Origin: JAGVPT01 sp035505655
GTDB taxonomy: Bacteria; Bacteroidota; Ignavibacteria; UBA10030; UBA8401
DNA length: 64,000 nt
Direction of reading: 5' to 3'
NCBI GenBank assembly: GCA_035505655.1
Contig: DATJQP010000125.1
Coordinates: 1-64,000 of the forward strand
The position numbers and the translations under genes were made by a program. Positions 1-8,846 of this stretch are shown in pieces. Below the pieces are notes generated by a model, which saw only the letters and a program-made list of their open reading frames with translations, was not told the DNA's origin and did no database searches. Position 1 is the stretch's first letter. Each line of letters opens with the position of its first letter.

Positions 1-427
1 CCTGCCACGGTCCTTCCGGCTTGTCCGCGGTGCACAGGAATCCTCCTTCGTCAAGGGTAATGAACAGGAGATAGAATTTCCCGTTGTGGTATTTCAGACT
101 CGTGGCCCATTGACCATGACCGTACCGTTGACAGCCGTCGAGGTCATAGCAGGGGCTGAAGTCGAACCGCGGAACGGCGTTGCAGCAATACGCCCAGTTC
201 ACGAGGTCATACGACTTCAAGAGCGTCACGCCGGGGAAGACAAACATGGTGGTATTCACCATGTAGTACGTTGAATCGACCCGAATGACATCGGGATCCG
301 GAAAATCCGCAGCGATGACGGGATTGGTGAATGTTCCGTCGCCGTTGTCGCTGTGGGTCTTCTGGCCGAGCATGACGGTGAATGGGACGAGCGACAGGAG
401 CATCGCTCCTACAATAATTCTTTTCAT
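1..427 (-). CDS. GH43 glycosidase (beta-xylosidase/arabinofuranosidase type), 3' part cut by window edge
   Basis: The visible 142 codons read from an ATG at 427 to the left edge. A signal peptide (about residues 1-20, starting MKRIIVGAMLLSL) is followed by the GH43 entry motif ADFPDPDVIRVDSTYY, where the Asp of the PDP element is the family's general base, and by further GH43_12-like text (KSYDLVNWAYC, GHGQWATSLKYHNGKFYLLF). Known members of this family remove xylose or arabinose from xylan- or xyloglucan-derived chains. It follows the SASA esterase by only 16 bp, so it is probably in the same transcription unit. The catalytic acid and any C-terminal CBM lie outside the window, so the exact substrate cannot be judged. 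Family call is strong; specificity is inference. Confidence 0.88.
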   Translation of the reverse strand, partial: MKRIIVGAMLLSLVPFTVMLGQKTHSDNGDGTFTNPVIAADFPDPDVIRVDSTYYMVNTTMFVFPGVTLLKSYDLVNWAYCCNAVPRFDFSPCYDLDGCQRYGHGQWATSLKYHNGKFYLLFITLDEGGFLCTADKPEGPWQ

Positions 428-443
428 GTCCGCGACCTTTCTC

Positions 444-2402
444 TCAGTAAAGTCCGCTGGTTCGGAACGGACTGGCCGGCAGCCCTTCTCTATTGTAAAG
501 GTTCGCGCCTTCGGGATTGTTCGCCCAGGCATAGCGCGCCGCCACAGGTTCATGAACGTCACCGGACCGGACTATGACCTCGTCGTGGTCTATCCTGGCT
601 TCGGCCCGGTGAAAGATGCCGTCTTTTCCGCACACCTCGAAACTGCCCACTGACCCGTTGTCGGCGCCCACCAAGCCGCTTCCGATATTGGTGAAGGCGA
701 GAACGATCTTCTCCCCTTCGATTTTCATCGAGGAGTAGATCGGCCCGGAGTAGACGAGCCCGGTTTCGCCGTATGCCACCTTCCGGGCTGCGAGTGCCAG
801 CCGGAATCCCACATCCCTTTTGTTGACCGGATGAATGTCGTTCCATTCGCCCACATCGATGCTCACCGCCATCCCGGTAGCGGGCATCGCGAGCGCTTTG
901 AGTTGAGTCTCGCGCAGGTACGCCCAATCATACTGAGTCGTCTGGATATTCACCTCGACGAAATTCGGCAGTTGAACATAAAGAAAAGGAAAGTCGCCCT
1001 GATGCCAATTCTGCCTCCAGTCCCGGATGAGCAAGGTGAAAAGATCGTAGTGCTCGCATGCCTTGCTTGTGTTCGATTCACCCTGGTACCACACCGCTCC
1101 CTTGATGCGGTACGGCAGCATCGGCGCGACCATAGTGTTAAAGAGTCCCGTCGGGATCTTTCCCGCGAATAAGCGATCTTCCAACGGCTCGGCGGCCGCT
1201 CCCCTGCGGTATTTCCATTCGCCTTCGAGATCGATGCTTGTATCGCTGGTCGAGAGTTCGTACCGCTTTCCCGGCACGAATCCGCCGCGGCGTATATAAT
1301 TGATGATCCGGACGACGATCGTATTCACGCCTTCCTTCAACAGGCCTTCGGGAATCTTGTAGAATCTCGGCGCATATTGAGAGCCGGTCGCTCCGACGAA
1401 CCGGCCGTTGAGGAAGACTGAATCGACATCAACGATTCTTCCGAGCTTCAGCATCGCCGGCCTGGAAGTCATCGAAGCGGGGATGCTGATTTCTTTCCGG
1501 AACCAGTAGACCCCGTTCACGGAGCCGAATTCATTCTCCGCCCAGTATCCCGGGACATGCATCGTGTCCCACGCCGACGCGTCGACCTTCGGATCGAACC
1601 ACGACTGCCGGGGATCCTTGCACCCTTCGTCGTTCTGCCTCAACAGCCTGTTCCAATTCGCGGCTCTTTCATCGTCCTGCTTGCCGACAGACTCGATGAG
1701 CCCCGGCGTGGCAAACTTCTCGGCCTCCTCATAGTAATGAGGAAAAGCCTTGATCGATTCCTTGCTGATCCACGCTTCCGTGGAAGATCCGCCGAGCGAG
1801 GCGTTGATCAACCCGATGGGGACTTTGTATTTTTCGTAGAGGCTCTTCGCGAAGAAGTATCCGACCGCCGTAAAACTGCGCACGTCCTTCGGACTCGCAT
1901 GGGACCATCGCCCGGACTTGAAATCCCGTTCGCGTCCGCCGAAACTTGTGCCCGGGGGGACCATAAACTGTCTGATGAACGGGTTCTCGGAGTGATCGAT
2001 CTCGTCCTGGTACACGCTTGTCAGGAACCCCAACGGCAATCCCATATTCGACTGTCCGGAGCAGACCCAGACATCGCCGACGGCGATATCGTTGATGGTG
2101 ATGGAATTGCCGCCGACGATCCGCATCATGTACGGTCCACCCGCTTTCAGGTTCGAAAGCATCACCTCCCATTCCCCGTTGTCGTTCGCCACCGTCTCAT
2201 AGGACGAGTCGAGAAAATAGACGGTCACCTTTTCTCCGTTGGAGGCCCACCCCCAGATCTTCACCCTCGCGTCCCGCTGTAGTACCATGCCGTCGCCGAT
2301 CAACTTCGGGAGCCGCACGTCGCCAAAGGTCGCGACGCTGCTCAACAATAGAAGAGCGGCGACGAGCCTTGATCTTAAAACATCTGCTGATGTAAATCTC
2401 AT
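444..2402 (-). CDS. SASA-family carbohydrate O-acetylesterase with inserted jelly-roll domain
   Basis: This 652-residue secreted esterase matches the sialate O-acetylesterase family, which in plant-glycan loci usually removes acetyl groups from xylan or xyloglucan. A signal peptide ends near residue 27. The nucleophile motif GQSNMG places the catalytic Ser at about 118. The second family block AVWYQGESN lies near residue 430, and the Asp/His block DIHPVNK places the catalytic pair at about 522 and 524. Residues about 255-390 form a separate beta-sandwich (WDTMHVPGYW, GVYWFRKEISIP, VFLNGRFVGATG) resembling the sugar-binding domain of GH2 enzymes, inserted between the first and second catalytic blocks as is common in this family. 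A sialic acid substrate is unlikely because nothing else here handles sialic acid. Confidence 0.85.
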   Translation of the reverse strand: MRFTSADVLRSRLVAALLLLSSVATFGDVRLPKLIGDGMVLQRDARVKIWGWASNGEKVTVYFLDSSYETVANDNGEWEVMLSNLKAGGPYMMRIVGGNSITINDIAVGDVWVCSGQSNMGLPLGFLTSVYQDEIDHSENPFIRQFMVPPGTSFGGRERDFKSGRWSHASPKDVRSFTAVGYFFAKSLYEKYKVPIGLINASLGGSSTEAWISKESIKAFPHYYEEAEKFATPGLIESVGKQDDERAANWNRLLRQNDEGCKDPRQSWFDPKVDASAWDTMHVPGYWAENEFGSVNGVYWFRKEISIPASMTSRPAMLKLGRIVDVDSVFLNGRFVGATGSQYAPRFYKIPEGLLKEGVNTIVVRIINYIRRGGFVPGKRYELSTSDTSIDLEGEWKYRRGAAAEPLEDRLFAGKIPTGLFNTMVAPMLPYRIKGAVWYQGESNTSKACEHYDLFTLLIRDWRQNWHQGDFPFLYVQLPNFVEVNIQTTQYDWAYLRETQLKALAMPATGMAVSIDVGEWNDIHPVNKRDVGFRLALAARKVAYGETGLVYSGPIYSSMKIEGEKIVLAFTNIGSGLVGADNGSVGSFEVCGKDGIFHRAEARIDHDEVIVRSGDVHEPVAARYAWANNPEGANLYNREGLPASPFRTSGLY

Positions 2403-2435
2403 AACTATTGCCCTCGTGCTTTCTCCCGGGTTCGC

Positions 2436-4373
2436 TCACCGTATGGTAATGACAAATCCCCCGTGAGGATGCATCGCGATCTTCACCGGCCCCGAAAGAT
2501 CGATGTTTCGCCGGGTCAGCTCATTGGCGCTCTCTGCATCGGAGATCAGCGTCGCGCGGGACGCGCCGCCGATGAACGGCAGGTTCAGTGTAACGATCCG
2601 CGATGTATCTTCGCCGTTGATGCCGGCGATATACCAGGTGCGCCCCGTCTCCCTTGCCAGCACAACAAACTTGCCGGGATAGCCATCGACAAATTTCACA
2701 TCATCCCATCGTTCGGGCAAGCTACTCATATAATCTCTCACGAAATCCTTCTGTGCCGCCATTCCGGCAGGAGTTTCGGCGATATGCTGAATCCCCGATG
2801 TAAAGAGGACCGACAGGGCGAGTTCAAACCCGTCCGTGGTTCTTCGCGTTATGCGAGGTATGCCCGAGAAATTTACCGGGGTGAAATCCATCGGGTCGAA
2901 GAGATTTCGAGTGAAGGGAATGACCGTGCAGTGAGTGGGCTGATTGTCGGCAAAATACTGTGCAAACGTCACGTACTCTTCCCCACGGATTGCTTCCATG
3001 CTTACCAGATTCGGATAGGTCCTGTACCATCCTCTGGGGAAAGGACAGCCGTGGAAGTCCACCGCGAGATGATAAGCCGCCGCATCCTTCATGATATCGA
3101 TGAAATACTTCATCATCGATTGTCCGTCGCCGCCGAAGAAATCCACCTTGACCCCGGCGATCCCCATCGCGTTCAACTTCTGAAACTCCGCGCGTCTCGA
3201 TTCCGCAGTCAGCAGTTTGCCGCGCGGCGTCTGCGGCGTCGTATTCCAGTCGCCCGCCGAATTGTACCACAAGAGGATTCCCACATTTTTGGTCCCGGCG
3301 TAGCGGGCAAGCTCCGCAATTTTTTCATACCCGATTTGCGTATCCCAAAGGGCGTCGATAAGGCAATATCTCCAGTGCATCGACGCCGCGAAATCGATAT
3401 ATCGCCGTTGCACGTCGAATATGGTTGAATCATCCTTCAGGATGATCCAGCTCCACGACGCGATCCCCGGATGGAGCCATGAAGAGACGTCGTAGACTGC
3501 CGGCTGAGCCAAATCGGTCTCCAGGGTCGATTCGACGAGGCCGCCGAGGTTGTCCGCTATTGCCACGATGCGCCACGGGGTGTACCAGGGCAGCGTCGAT
3601 TCGGGGAGCGCGGGCTCTGCCGATCTGCATTCCTGCGGCTCGGGAAACTGCACCGTATATTCGCCCTCCGGGGAATACTGACTCAGCCGCGATCCGCAGT
3701 AGTTTGTGTCCACTGCGGTTTCGGTGACGGAGACCCAGTAATGCCCGATGTTGAACAGCGCCGGCATCACCCAGCCCGCCTGATTGGGCGATGGCGTTCC
3801 GACGGGAATCTCCATCTTGTAGTACTCTTCGTAGGAGGGCGAGGCGAAACTCCATCCCATTCGCGCATCGTCGCACGGCTGCAGAAATGCCTTTGTCGAG
3901 AGATCGAACCGGAAGGAGGTTGCCTCTTTGATGATTCCCACGGGCGTCTCGTTTGTCTCCGGGAAGTAGTACCTGAATGCGACGCCATCATTCGAAACCT
4001 GAAAAATGATTTCCATGGGTCTTGAATGTGCGTTCTTCAGAAAGAATACTCGTTTGGTCCCCGTGTAGCTGCACTTCAGTCTCTTGCCGTGGAGGAGCGT
4101 ATAACTGTCGGATGCAACGGAGACACGCGAAGCCGAATCAAGAGTGAGACGGGTGGAGAAGTCTTCGTCGCTTCTCTCAAGTCCGAGCGCTGATTCTTTC
4201 AGAATTGTTGTGTCCGAATACGAAACCGAATAGACGGGGTTGCCGGCGGATGTAAGCCGGAAGTTAAGCGTGATCCTGCCGTTCGGACTCTGCACCGCAT
4301 AATTGTCCGAGCAGACTGCATTACTGCAAATGCCGATTGTGAGAATGGCGATCAGTGATTTCATGTTACTCAT
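2436..4373 (-). CDS. GH97 alpha-galactosidase/alpha-glucosidase, retaining type likely
   Basis: The protein is about 645 residues with the three-part GH97 layout: an N-terminal beta-sandwich (YAVQSPNGRITLNFRL), a TIM barrel and a C-terminal all-beta domain. The segment MGIAGVKVDFFGGD carries an Asp at about 411 in the position of the nucleophile of retaining GH97 alpha-galactosidases, and the following SMEAIRGEEY supplies a candidate acid/base Glu near 460. Inverting SusB-type members instead use glutamates as base, so the retaining alpha-galactosidase group is favoured, though not proven. I chose the ATG at 4373 because AGAAGGAA sits just upstream and the product then begins with a normal signal peptide. 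In this locus it would remove alpha-galactose from side chains. It is separated from the GH5 gene by 288 bp, one of the widest gaps in the array. Confidence 0.85.
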   Translation of the reverse strand: MSNMKSLIAILTIGICSNAVCSDNYAVQSPNGRITLNFRLTSAGNPVYSVSYSDTTILKESALGLERSDEDFSTRLTLDSASRVSVASDSYTLLHGKRLKCSYTGTKRVFFLKNAHSRPMEIIFQVSNDGVAFRYYFPETNETPVGIIKEATSFRFDLSTKAFLQPCDDARMGWSFASPSYEEYYKMEIPVGTPSPNQAGWVMPALFNIGHYWVSVTETAVDTNYCGSRLSQYSPEGEYTVQFPEPQECRSAEPALPESTLPWYTPWRIVAIADNLGGLVESTLETDLAQPAVYDVSSWLHPGIASWSWIILKDDSTIFDVQRRYIDFAASMHWRYCLIDALWDTQIGYEKIAELARYAGTKNVGILLWYNSAGDWNTTPQTPRGKLLTAESRRAEFQKLNAMGIAGVKVDFFGGDGQSMMKYFIDIMKDAAAYHLAVDFHGCPFPRGWYRTYPNLVSMEAIRGEEYVTFAQYFADNQPTHCTVIPFTRNLFDPMDFTPVNFSGIPRITRRTTDGFELALSVLFTSGIQHIAETPAGMAAQKDFVRDYMSSLPERWDDVKFVDGYPGKFVVLARETGRTWYIAGINGEDTSRIVTLNLPFIGGASRATLISDAESANELTRRNIDLSGPVKIAMHPHGGFVITIR

Positions 4374-4661
4374 ATGAGATTTCCTTCTGACTTTTTCTTC
4401 TCCGAACATCGGACGGTGGACACATTCGTCGCGTCCCTTTCCGGACCTGCGCTTCGGTCTTCCCGTGGCCCATCAGGGCGTGGAGTCTTTTGAACGCCCG
4501 CCGAAAATCCGGAGGTGGCGGAATGCCAGCACGAGGGATGCTTTATATCGTCATTCCCGAGCGTTTTTGTCGGTCCCGAAGGGACCCCTTCGGGGGAATC
4601 CACTCCTGTATTCTTTTCGAGTTCAAAGGCCGCTCTACCGAATTGCAGCGGCCCTGAAGAC
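4374..4661. other. Intergenic spacer between GH5-like and GH97 genes, with paired hairpins
   Basis: This 288-bp spacer has no convincing gene. It contains a perfect inverted repeat GGTCCC-GAA-GGGACC at 4572-4586 that overlaps a second one, CCCC-TTC-GGGG, at 4585-4595. The two stems share bases and would be mutually exclusive in RNA. They resemble the GC-rich REP-type palindromes seen near 57.2-57.5 kb, or could act as an mRNA processing or attenuation site between the two genes. No promoter was recognised. Confidence 0.4.
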
Positions 4662-5921
4662 TCATCCCGGTGAGTTAGTTCCGGTCGTCTCTATTCTGTA
4701 CGGTTTGAGCTGATCTCTGAACTTCACGATCAAATCTCCAAGGGCCTTCAGGTTCACACTGCCGTTTCTCAGCATTTCAACCTCCCACGTGGGGGGCGTT
4801 CTCATCGGGGCGAGTTCCGCCGCCTCGAGGAGATGAGCAGAGGTTTCGGCGATATCCAGACCATCATTCCATGACCTCCGGGGATCCTGGAGCCACTTGT
4901 CGCTCCGATCGACAATCTTCGTCACCCATCCTTCCCTGTCCGGTACGGCAGGAAGGATATCCGCGGAACGTTTGCGGAAAAATCCGAGGATCGCGGCCGG
5001 GATCGAAGGATCGCGGACCGTGCCGTCTTCGTAGAAGACGCCGTGGACAGGTCCCCATCCTTTTCGGACGATCATCAATTCCCAGATATACCATCCCACA
5101 TGTGCACGCATATGTTCCTGGAGGGTGATATCGTACGGGTTGGCGCGAGCGATACAACCAATCTCGCCGTTGATCAAAGGCTTCTTTACCTTTGCCGCAA
5201 ATTCCTTTGCCCGGTTGATGTTGTTCCGGATCTCTCCGACGGTCTGCATGTAGTCGTGAAACTGAAGCACATCGACATCGTCCGCCAGCTCAATCATTCC
5301 GTCGACAAAAGCCATCCCGATCGTCACGGGTGTGCGGTGATCCAGCTCGTGGAATGTCTTCGCCATGAACTTTGCGTTTTCAAACTTCATACGGACCGTA
5401 TCTTTGGGAATCGGGGGCCAGTCGGGTTCGTTCATGACATCCCAGAACCTGAGGCCGGGCTCATCCGATACTGCGTCGACGAGGAATTGCACCCACTCTC
5501 TTCCCTGGGAACGCAAGGTTGTGTCAGTCACCCACCGTCCGCTTCCCACGACGGGCATCACGCCGATTCCTCGCTTGTAACATTCGCGGATGAAATGCCT
5601 GAGCTTTGCAGGAAGGCCTTTCTTATCCTCCTTGTAGACCGCGTAAGGAACAAAGACTCTCACCTGATTCAGGTTGAGGCTTTTTGCCAGGTCAAGGTCG
5701 AACGCCGTCGTCGCCGAGTCGTAGTTAATCCACCAATCGACATGATGCCGCGGCGAGACTCCGTTTGCCGGAGTATAGTTGAATCCTCTGATGAGAGAAG
5801 GATCGTTGGGTCCGGTAAAATCAAATCTCGAGAATTTGTCCTCTGCCTCCGCGGATCCCGCAAGGACAAGGGTCGAGAAGAGCAGGGTGTTCAGGATGAG
5901 CTTGTTCATATCACTGTTCAT
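4662..5921 (-). CDS. GH5-like secreted glycosidase (cellulase superfamily)
   Basis: This 419-residue protein has a signal peptide (LILNTLLFSTLVLAGSAEA) and a compact TIM barrel of the clan GH-A type. WDVMNEPD places an acid/base Glu at about 165 and PLINGEIGC places the nucleophile Glu at about 253. FHDYM near 221 and WYIWELMI near 280 are the usual clan landmarks. It resembles GH5-like proteins annotated as cellulase-family or GH2 C-terminal-like; I cannot name a subfamily. The ATG at 5921 has AAGG seven bases upstream; an ATG four codons later is possible. It lies 28 bp after the GH2 gene and probably shares its transcript. The substrate could be a beta-glucan or beta-mannan-type backbone. 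Confidence 0.7.
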   Translation of the reverse strand: MNSDMNKLILNTLLFSTLVLAGSAEAEDKFSRFDFTGPNDPSLIRGFNYTPANGVSPRHHVDWWINYDSATTAFDLDLAKSLNLNQVRVFVPYAVYKEDKKGLPAKLRHFIRECYKRGIGVMPVVGSGRWVTDTTLRSQGREWVQFLVDAVSDEPGLRFWDVMNEPDWPPIPKDTVRMKFENAKFMAKTFHELDHRTPVTIGMAFVDGMIELADDVDVLQFHDYMQTVGEIRNNINRAKEFAAKVKKPLINGEIGCIARANPYDITLQEHMRAHVGWYIWELMIVRKGWGPVHGVFYEDGTVRDPSIPAAILGFFRKRSADILPAVPDREGWVTKIVDRSDKWLQDPRRSWNDGLDIAETSAHLLEAAELAPMRTPPTWEVEMLRNGSVNLKALGDLIVKFRDQLKPYRIETTGTNSPG

Positions 5922-5949
5922 ACGGTTACCTTGCCGCCAGAGCGCCGCG

Positions 5950-8838
5950 TTACTCCTTCGTTTTTATCGCCACTTCCGAGCCCTTCAAGTCACCGGACGT
6001 TGCCGCGATCCTGATCGTTCCCGGCCGGTCGGTCGAGCGTACGACGACAAGTGCCAATCCGTGGAATGCCTTTCTCTCGCCGGCTTTGAAATACTCGTGG
6101 CTTATCGGATTGCCGTTGCCCACTCCGGCAATGACTCCCTCCCCCGTAATTGCAAATTTCACAAGATTATCCGCCGAGGGGCAGACGTGACCATTCTCAT
6201 CCACAATTTCCACCTTGATGTAGGAAAGGTCCGTACCATCGGCAGCGATTTCGACGCGATCCGGCGTCAGAACTATTCTGGCGGAAGGACCAGCGGTGCA
6301 TTCTTCATCCGTGCAGAGGATCTTGGAGCCGTTCTTCGCAACGGCCCTCAAGGTTCCCGGAGCGTAAGGGACTTTCCATTCCAGATGGAGGTCCTTTGTA
6401 TCGGCAAATTTCTTTTCTCCGAGCGACTTTCCATTCAGGAACAATTCAACAGATTCACAGTTGCTGTAACAGCGGACAGGAATCTCCCGCCCCTCGAACC
6501 CTTTCCAGTTCCAGTGGGGAAGGATGTGCACCATGGGTTTCTCCGTCCATTGGCTTTGGTAAAGGTAGTATCGATCCTTTGGAAAGCCGCATAAATCCAC
6601 GATACCGAAATAGGAGCTGACCGACGGCCAGCCAAAAGGCGAAGGTTCGCCGATATAATCGAAGCCCGTCCAGAGGAATTGTCCGGCAACCCAGGGTGAG
6701 TTCTTCATTGCCTTAAGCGTCGACTCCGCCGAGGTATCGTTGTAGGAAGAGCATTGGTTGTTCAGTTCGCTCTTTATCGTCACCTCATTGCCATCGGGAA
6801 CCAGGTTATACTCCGCGCGGGTGCTGACCGCTGAGGTAGTTTCGGACCCGACGAGCTTCGCCTTTCCCTTGAAGCTTTCGTAGAAGGGGATGGAATAATT
6901 GATTCCGAAGACATCGAGGGGCTTTGAAAATCCGCTTTTGACGGCCGCCTCCGGCGTATTGCACGCCGAGGTAACCGGCCGCGTCGCGTCTTCCCTGTGA
7001 CAGATATCAACGAGCCGTTTCGACATTTCGTATGCATCGGGACTATCCTGTTCCGGGATTTCGTTTCCGATACTCCAGAGGATGATGCTCGGATGGTTTC
7101 TGTCGCGGTGAATCATGTCCACCACGTCTCTTTCGCTCCACTCGTCAAAGAACCGGCCGTACCCATACATTGTCTTGGCTCTCTTCCACTCGTCGAACGC
7201 CTCGTCCATGACAAGGAATCCCATCCGGTCGCAGAGATCCAGGAGTTCCGGTGCAGGAGGATTGTGGCTTGTGCGGATGGCGTTGCAGCCCATGCTCTTC
7301 ATGATCTGCAGCTCCCGCTCAATCGCTCGTTTGCTCACGGCAGCTCCCAGGCATCCCAGGTCGTGATGGAGGCACACGCCGTTGACGTCCACATGTCTGC
7401 CGTTCAGGAAAAATCCCCTGTCTTCGGTAAATTCAAACGTACGGATGCCGAACGAGGTCTCGCCGGCATCCACAATGGTGCCGTTCACATCGACTTTGGT
7501 TTGAACGCGGTAAAGGGTTGGACGTTCCAGCGACCATAGTTTTGGTTTTGGAACCTTGACCACCTGCTCGAACACGCCCGTGGTGTCTGCCTTTATGGTC
7601 AGCACGGACTTGCCGCCGGCCACCCTCTTCCCCAACTCATCGACGACGAAAGTTTCGAGTTTCACCCGATGGGAAGCGGCGGATTGATTGCTGATCGTGG
7701 TGACAATCCGGACGGTCGCTTCGCGTTCAGAGACATCCGGAGTGGTGACAGTCGTTCCCCACTGCGCAATATGAACCGGGTCTGTCATCGTCAATCGCAC
7801 ATTCCGGTAAATGCCTGCTCCGGAATACCAGCGCGAGCATGGCTGTTCGACGTTGACCCGGACAGCGAGGACATTCTTCTCTCCGCCAAATTTCAGATGC
7901 CTGGTCAATTCATATTCAAAGCTGGAATACCCGTACGGCCGGTTGCCGAGGTAATGCCCGTTGATCCAAACTGTGCTGTTCATATACACGCCGTCGAACT
8001 CTATGAACACGCGCTTCTCCCTGGCGCTCTCAGGGAGGCTGAACACCTTCCTGTACCAGCCAATGCCTCCGTTTAAGTAACCCGCACCACTTGCACCCGG
8101 GGAGGCCGACTCGAACGGTCCCTCTCGTACCGAGCTTCCGTCGCCGTAGATACCACCCCCCAGAATTCCGTTAAAGACCCGGACCGCGATGGAGTTTTTG
8201 GCGCCGTAGTGAATGATTTCGTGGGGGACTTTGTAACGGCGGATGATATCCCACGCGGACGTATAGTGTGGCGGGAAGGAACCCATGCCGCCCACTTTCA
8301 CGCCGTTGAAGTAGGTTTCGTCAGCGTCGTCAATAGTACCGGCATTGAGAATGACATCCTCCCCTTTTAGTTCGGCGGGAATTGTCAGCTCGCGACGGTA
8401 CCAGCCGAAAACATTTTCCGGGGTGTAGTTCGAATGCTCCTGCCACGTTGCGGGAAGCATCACCGTCTGCCAGGAACTGTCGTTGAGGTCGGGGCTCTTC
8501 CAAAGGAGGCTGTCCCCCTCCTTGAATTTCCATTCTCCCCTGACAATCCTGATTGCATGCAAATCTTCATCAGTCGTCCTGGATTCGGGATACCCCTCAA
8601 TGCTCCAATCGTGCGGAACATTGACGAGCCTCCAATCCGAATCGTTCGCGGAGGGGTTCTGGCCATCCCTCACGTCGCCAAGTTTGAAGTGCCATGCTCT
8701 GGTAAAGAGGTTCGATGTACGCGGCTGTGAAGACGCCACAACGGTGATTGTCAGGAGAATCAAAATCAAGGCAAAGAACTCCGAAAAGAGCTTATGCAAT
8801 CTCAGCTGTGTCTTCGGTATACCGTAATCGTTGATCAT
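5950..8838 (-). CDS. GH2 beta-galactosidase with nested sugar-binding-like insertion
   Basis: This 962-residue GH2 enzyme has a signal-anchor-like N-terminus (residues 18-36). The N-terminal sugar-binding domain begins with WRLVNVPHDWSIEGYPE, is interrupted at about 95-250 by an extra jelly-roll of the same general type (DLNDSSWQTVMLPATW, GWYRRELTIP, ETYFNGVKVGG), and then resumes with GWYRKVFSLPESA and WINGHYLGNRPYGYSSF. The catalytic barrel has the acid/base Glu in LWSIGNEIPE (about 593) and the nucleophile Glu in VGSETTSA (about 666). C-terminal Ig-like domains (KDLHLEWKVPY; RIVLTPDRVEIAADGTD) follow. AGGGAA precedes the start and the upstream GH31 gene stops 8 bp away, indicating co-transcription. 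In xyloglucan loci such enzymes remove terminal galactose; that role is inferred. Confidence 0.9.
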   Translation of the reverse strand: MINDYGIPKTQLRLHKLFSEFFALILILLTITVVASSQPRTSNLFTRAWHFKLGDVRDGQNPSANDSDWRLVNVPHDWSIEGYPESRTTDEDLHAIRIVRGEWKFKEGDSLLWKSPDLNDSSWQTVMLPATWQEHSNYTPENVFGWYRRELTIPAELKGEDVILNAGTIDDADETYFNGVKVGGMGSFPPHYTSAWDIIRRYKVPHEIIHYGAKNSIAVRVFNGILGGGIYGDGSSVREGPFESASPGASGAGYLNGGIGWYRKVFSLPESAREKRVFIEFDGVYMNSTVWINGHYLGNRPYGYSSFEYELTRHLKFGGEKNVLAVRVNVEQPCSRWYSGAGIYRNVRLTMTDPVHIAQWGTTVTTPDVSEREATVRIVTTISNQSAASHRVKLETFVVDELGKRVAGGKSVLTIKADTTGVFEQVVKVPKPKLWSLERPTLYRVQTKVDVNGTIVDAGETSFGIRTFEFTEDRGFFLNGRHVDVNGVCLHHDLGCLGAAVSKRAIERELQIMKSMGCNAIRTSHNPPAPELLDLCDRMGFLVMDEAFDEWKRAKTMYGYGRFFDEWSERDVVDMIHRDRNHPSIILWSIGNEIPEQDSPDAYEMSKRLVDICHREDATRPVTSACNTPEAAVKSGFSKPLDVFGINYSIPFYESFKGKAKLVGSETTSAVSTRAEYNLVPDGNEVTIKSELNNQCSSYNDTSAESTLKAMKNSPWVAGQFLWTGFDYIGEPSPFGWPSVSSYFGIVDLCGFPKDRYYLYQSQWTEKPMVHILPHWNWKGFEGREIPVRCYSNCESVELFLNGKSLGEKKFADTKDLHLEWKVPYAPGTLRAVAKNGSKILCTDEECTAGPSARIVLTPDRVEIAADGTDLSYIKVEIVDENGHVCPSADNLVKFAITGEGVIAGVGNGNPISHEYFKAGERKAFHGLALVVVRSTDRPGTIRIAATSGDLKGSEVAIKTKE

Positions 8839-8846
8839 CGTATTCC

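Noticed and set aside
444..2402. Sialic acid metabolism
   Set aside because: The SASA family name suggests it, but no sialidase, lyase or epimerase is present; hemicellulose deacetylation fits the neighbours.
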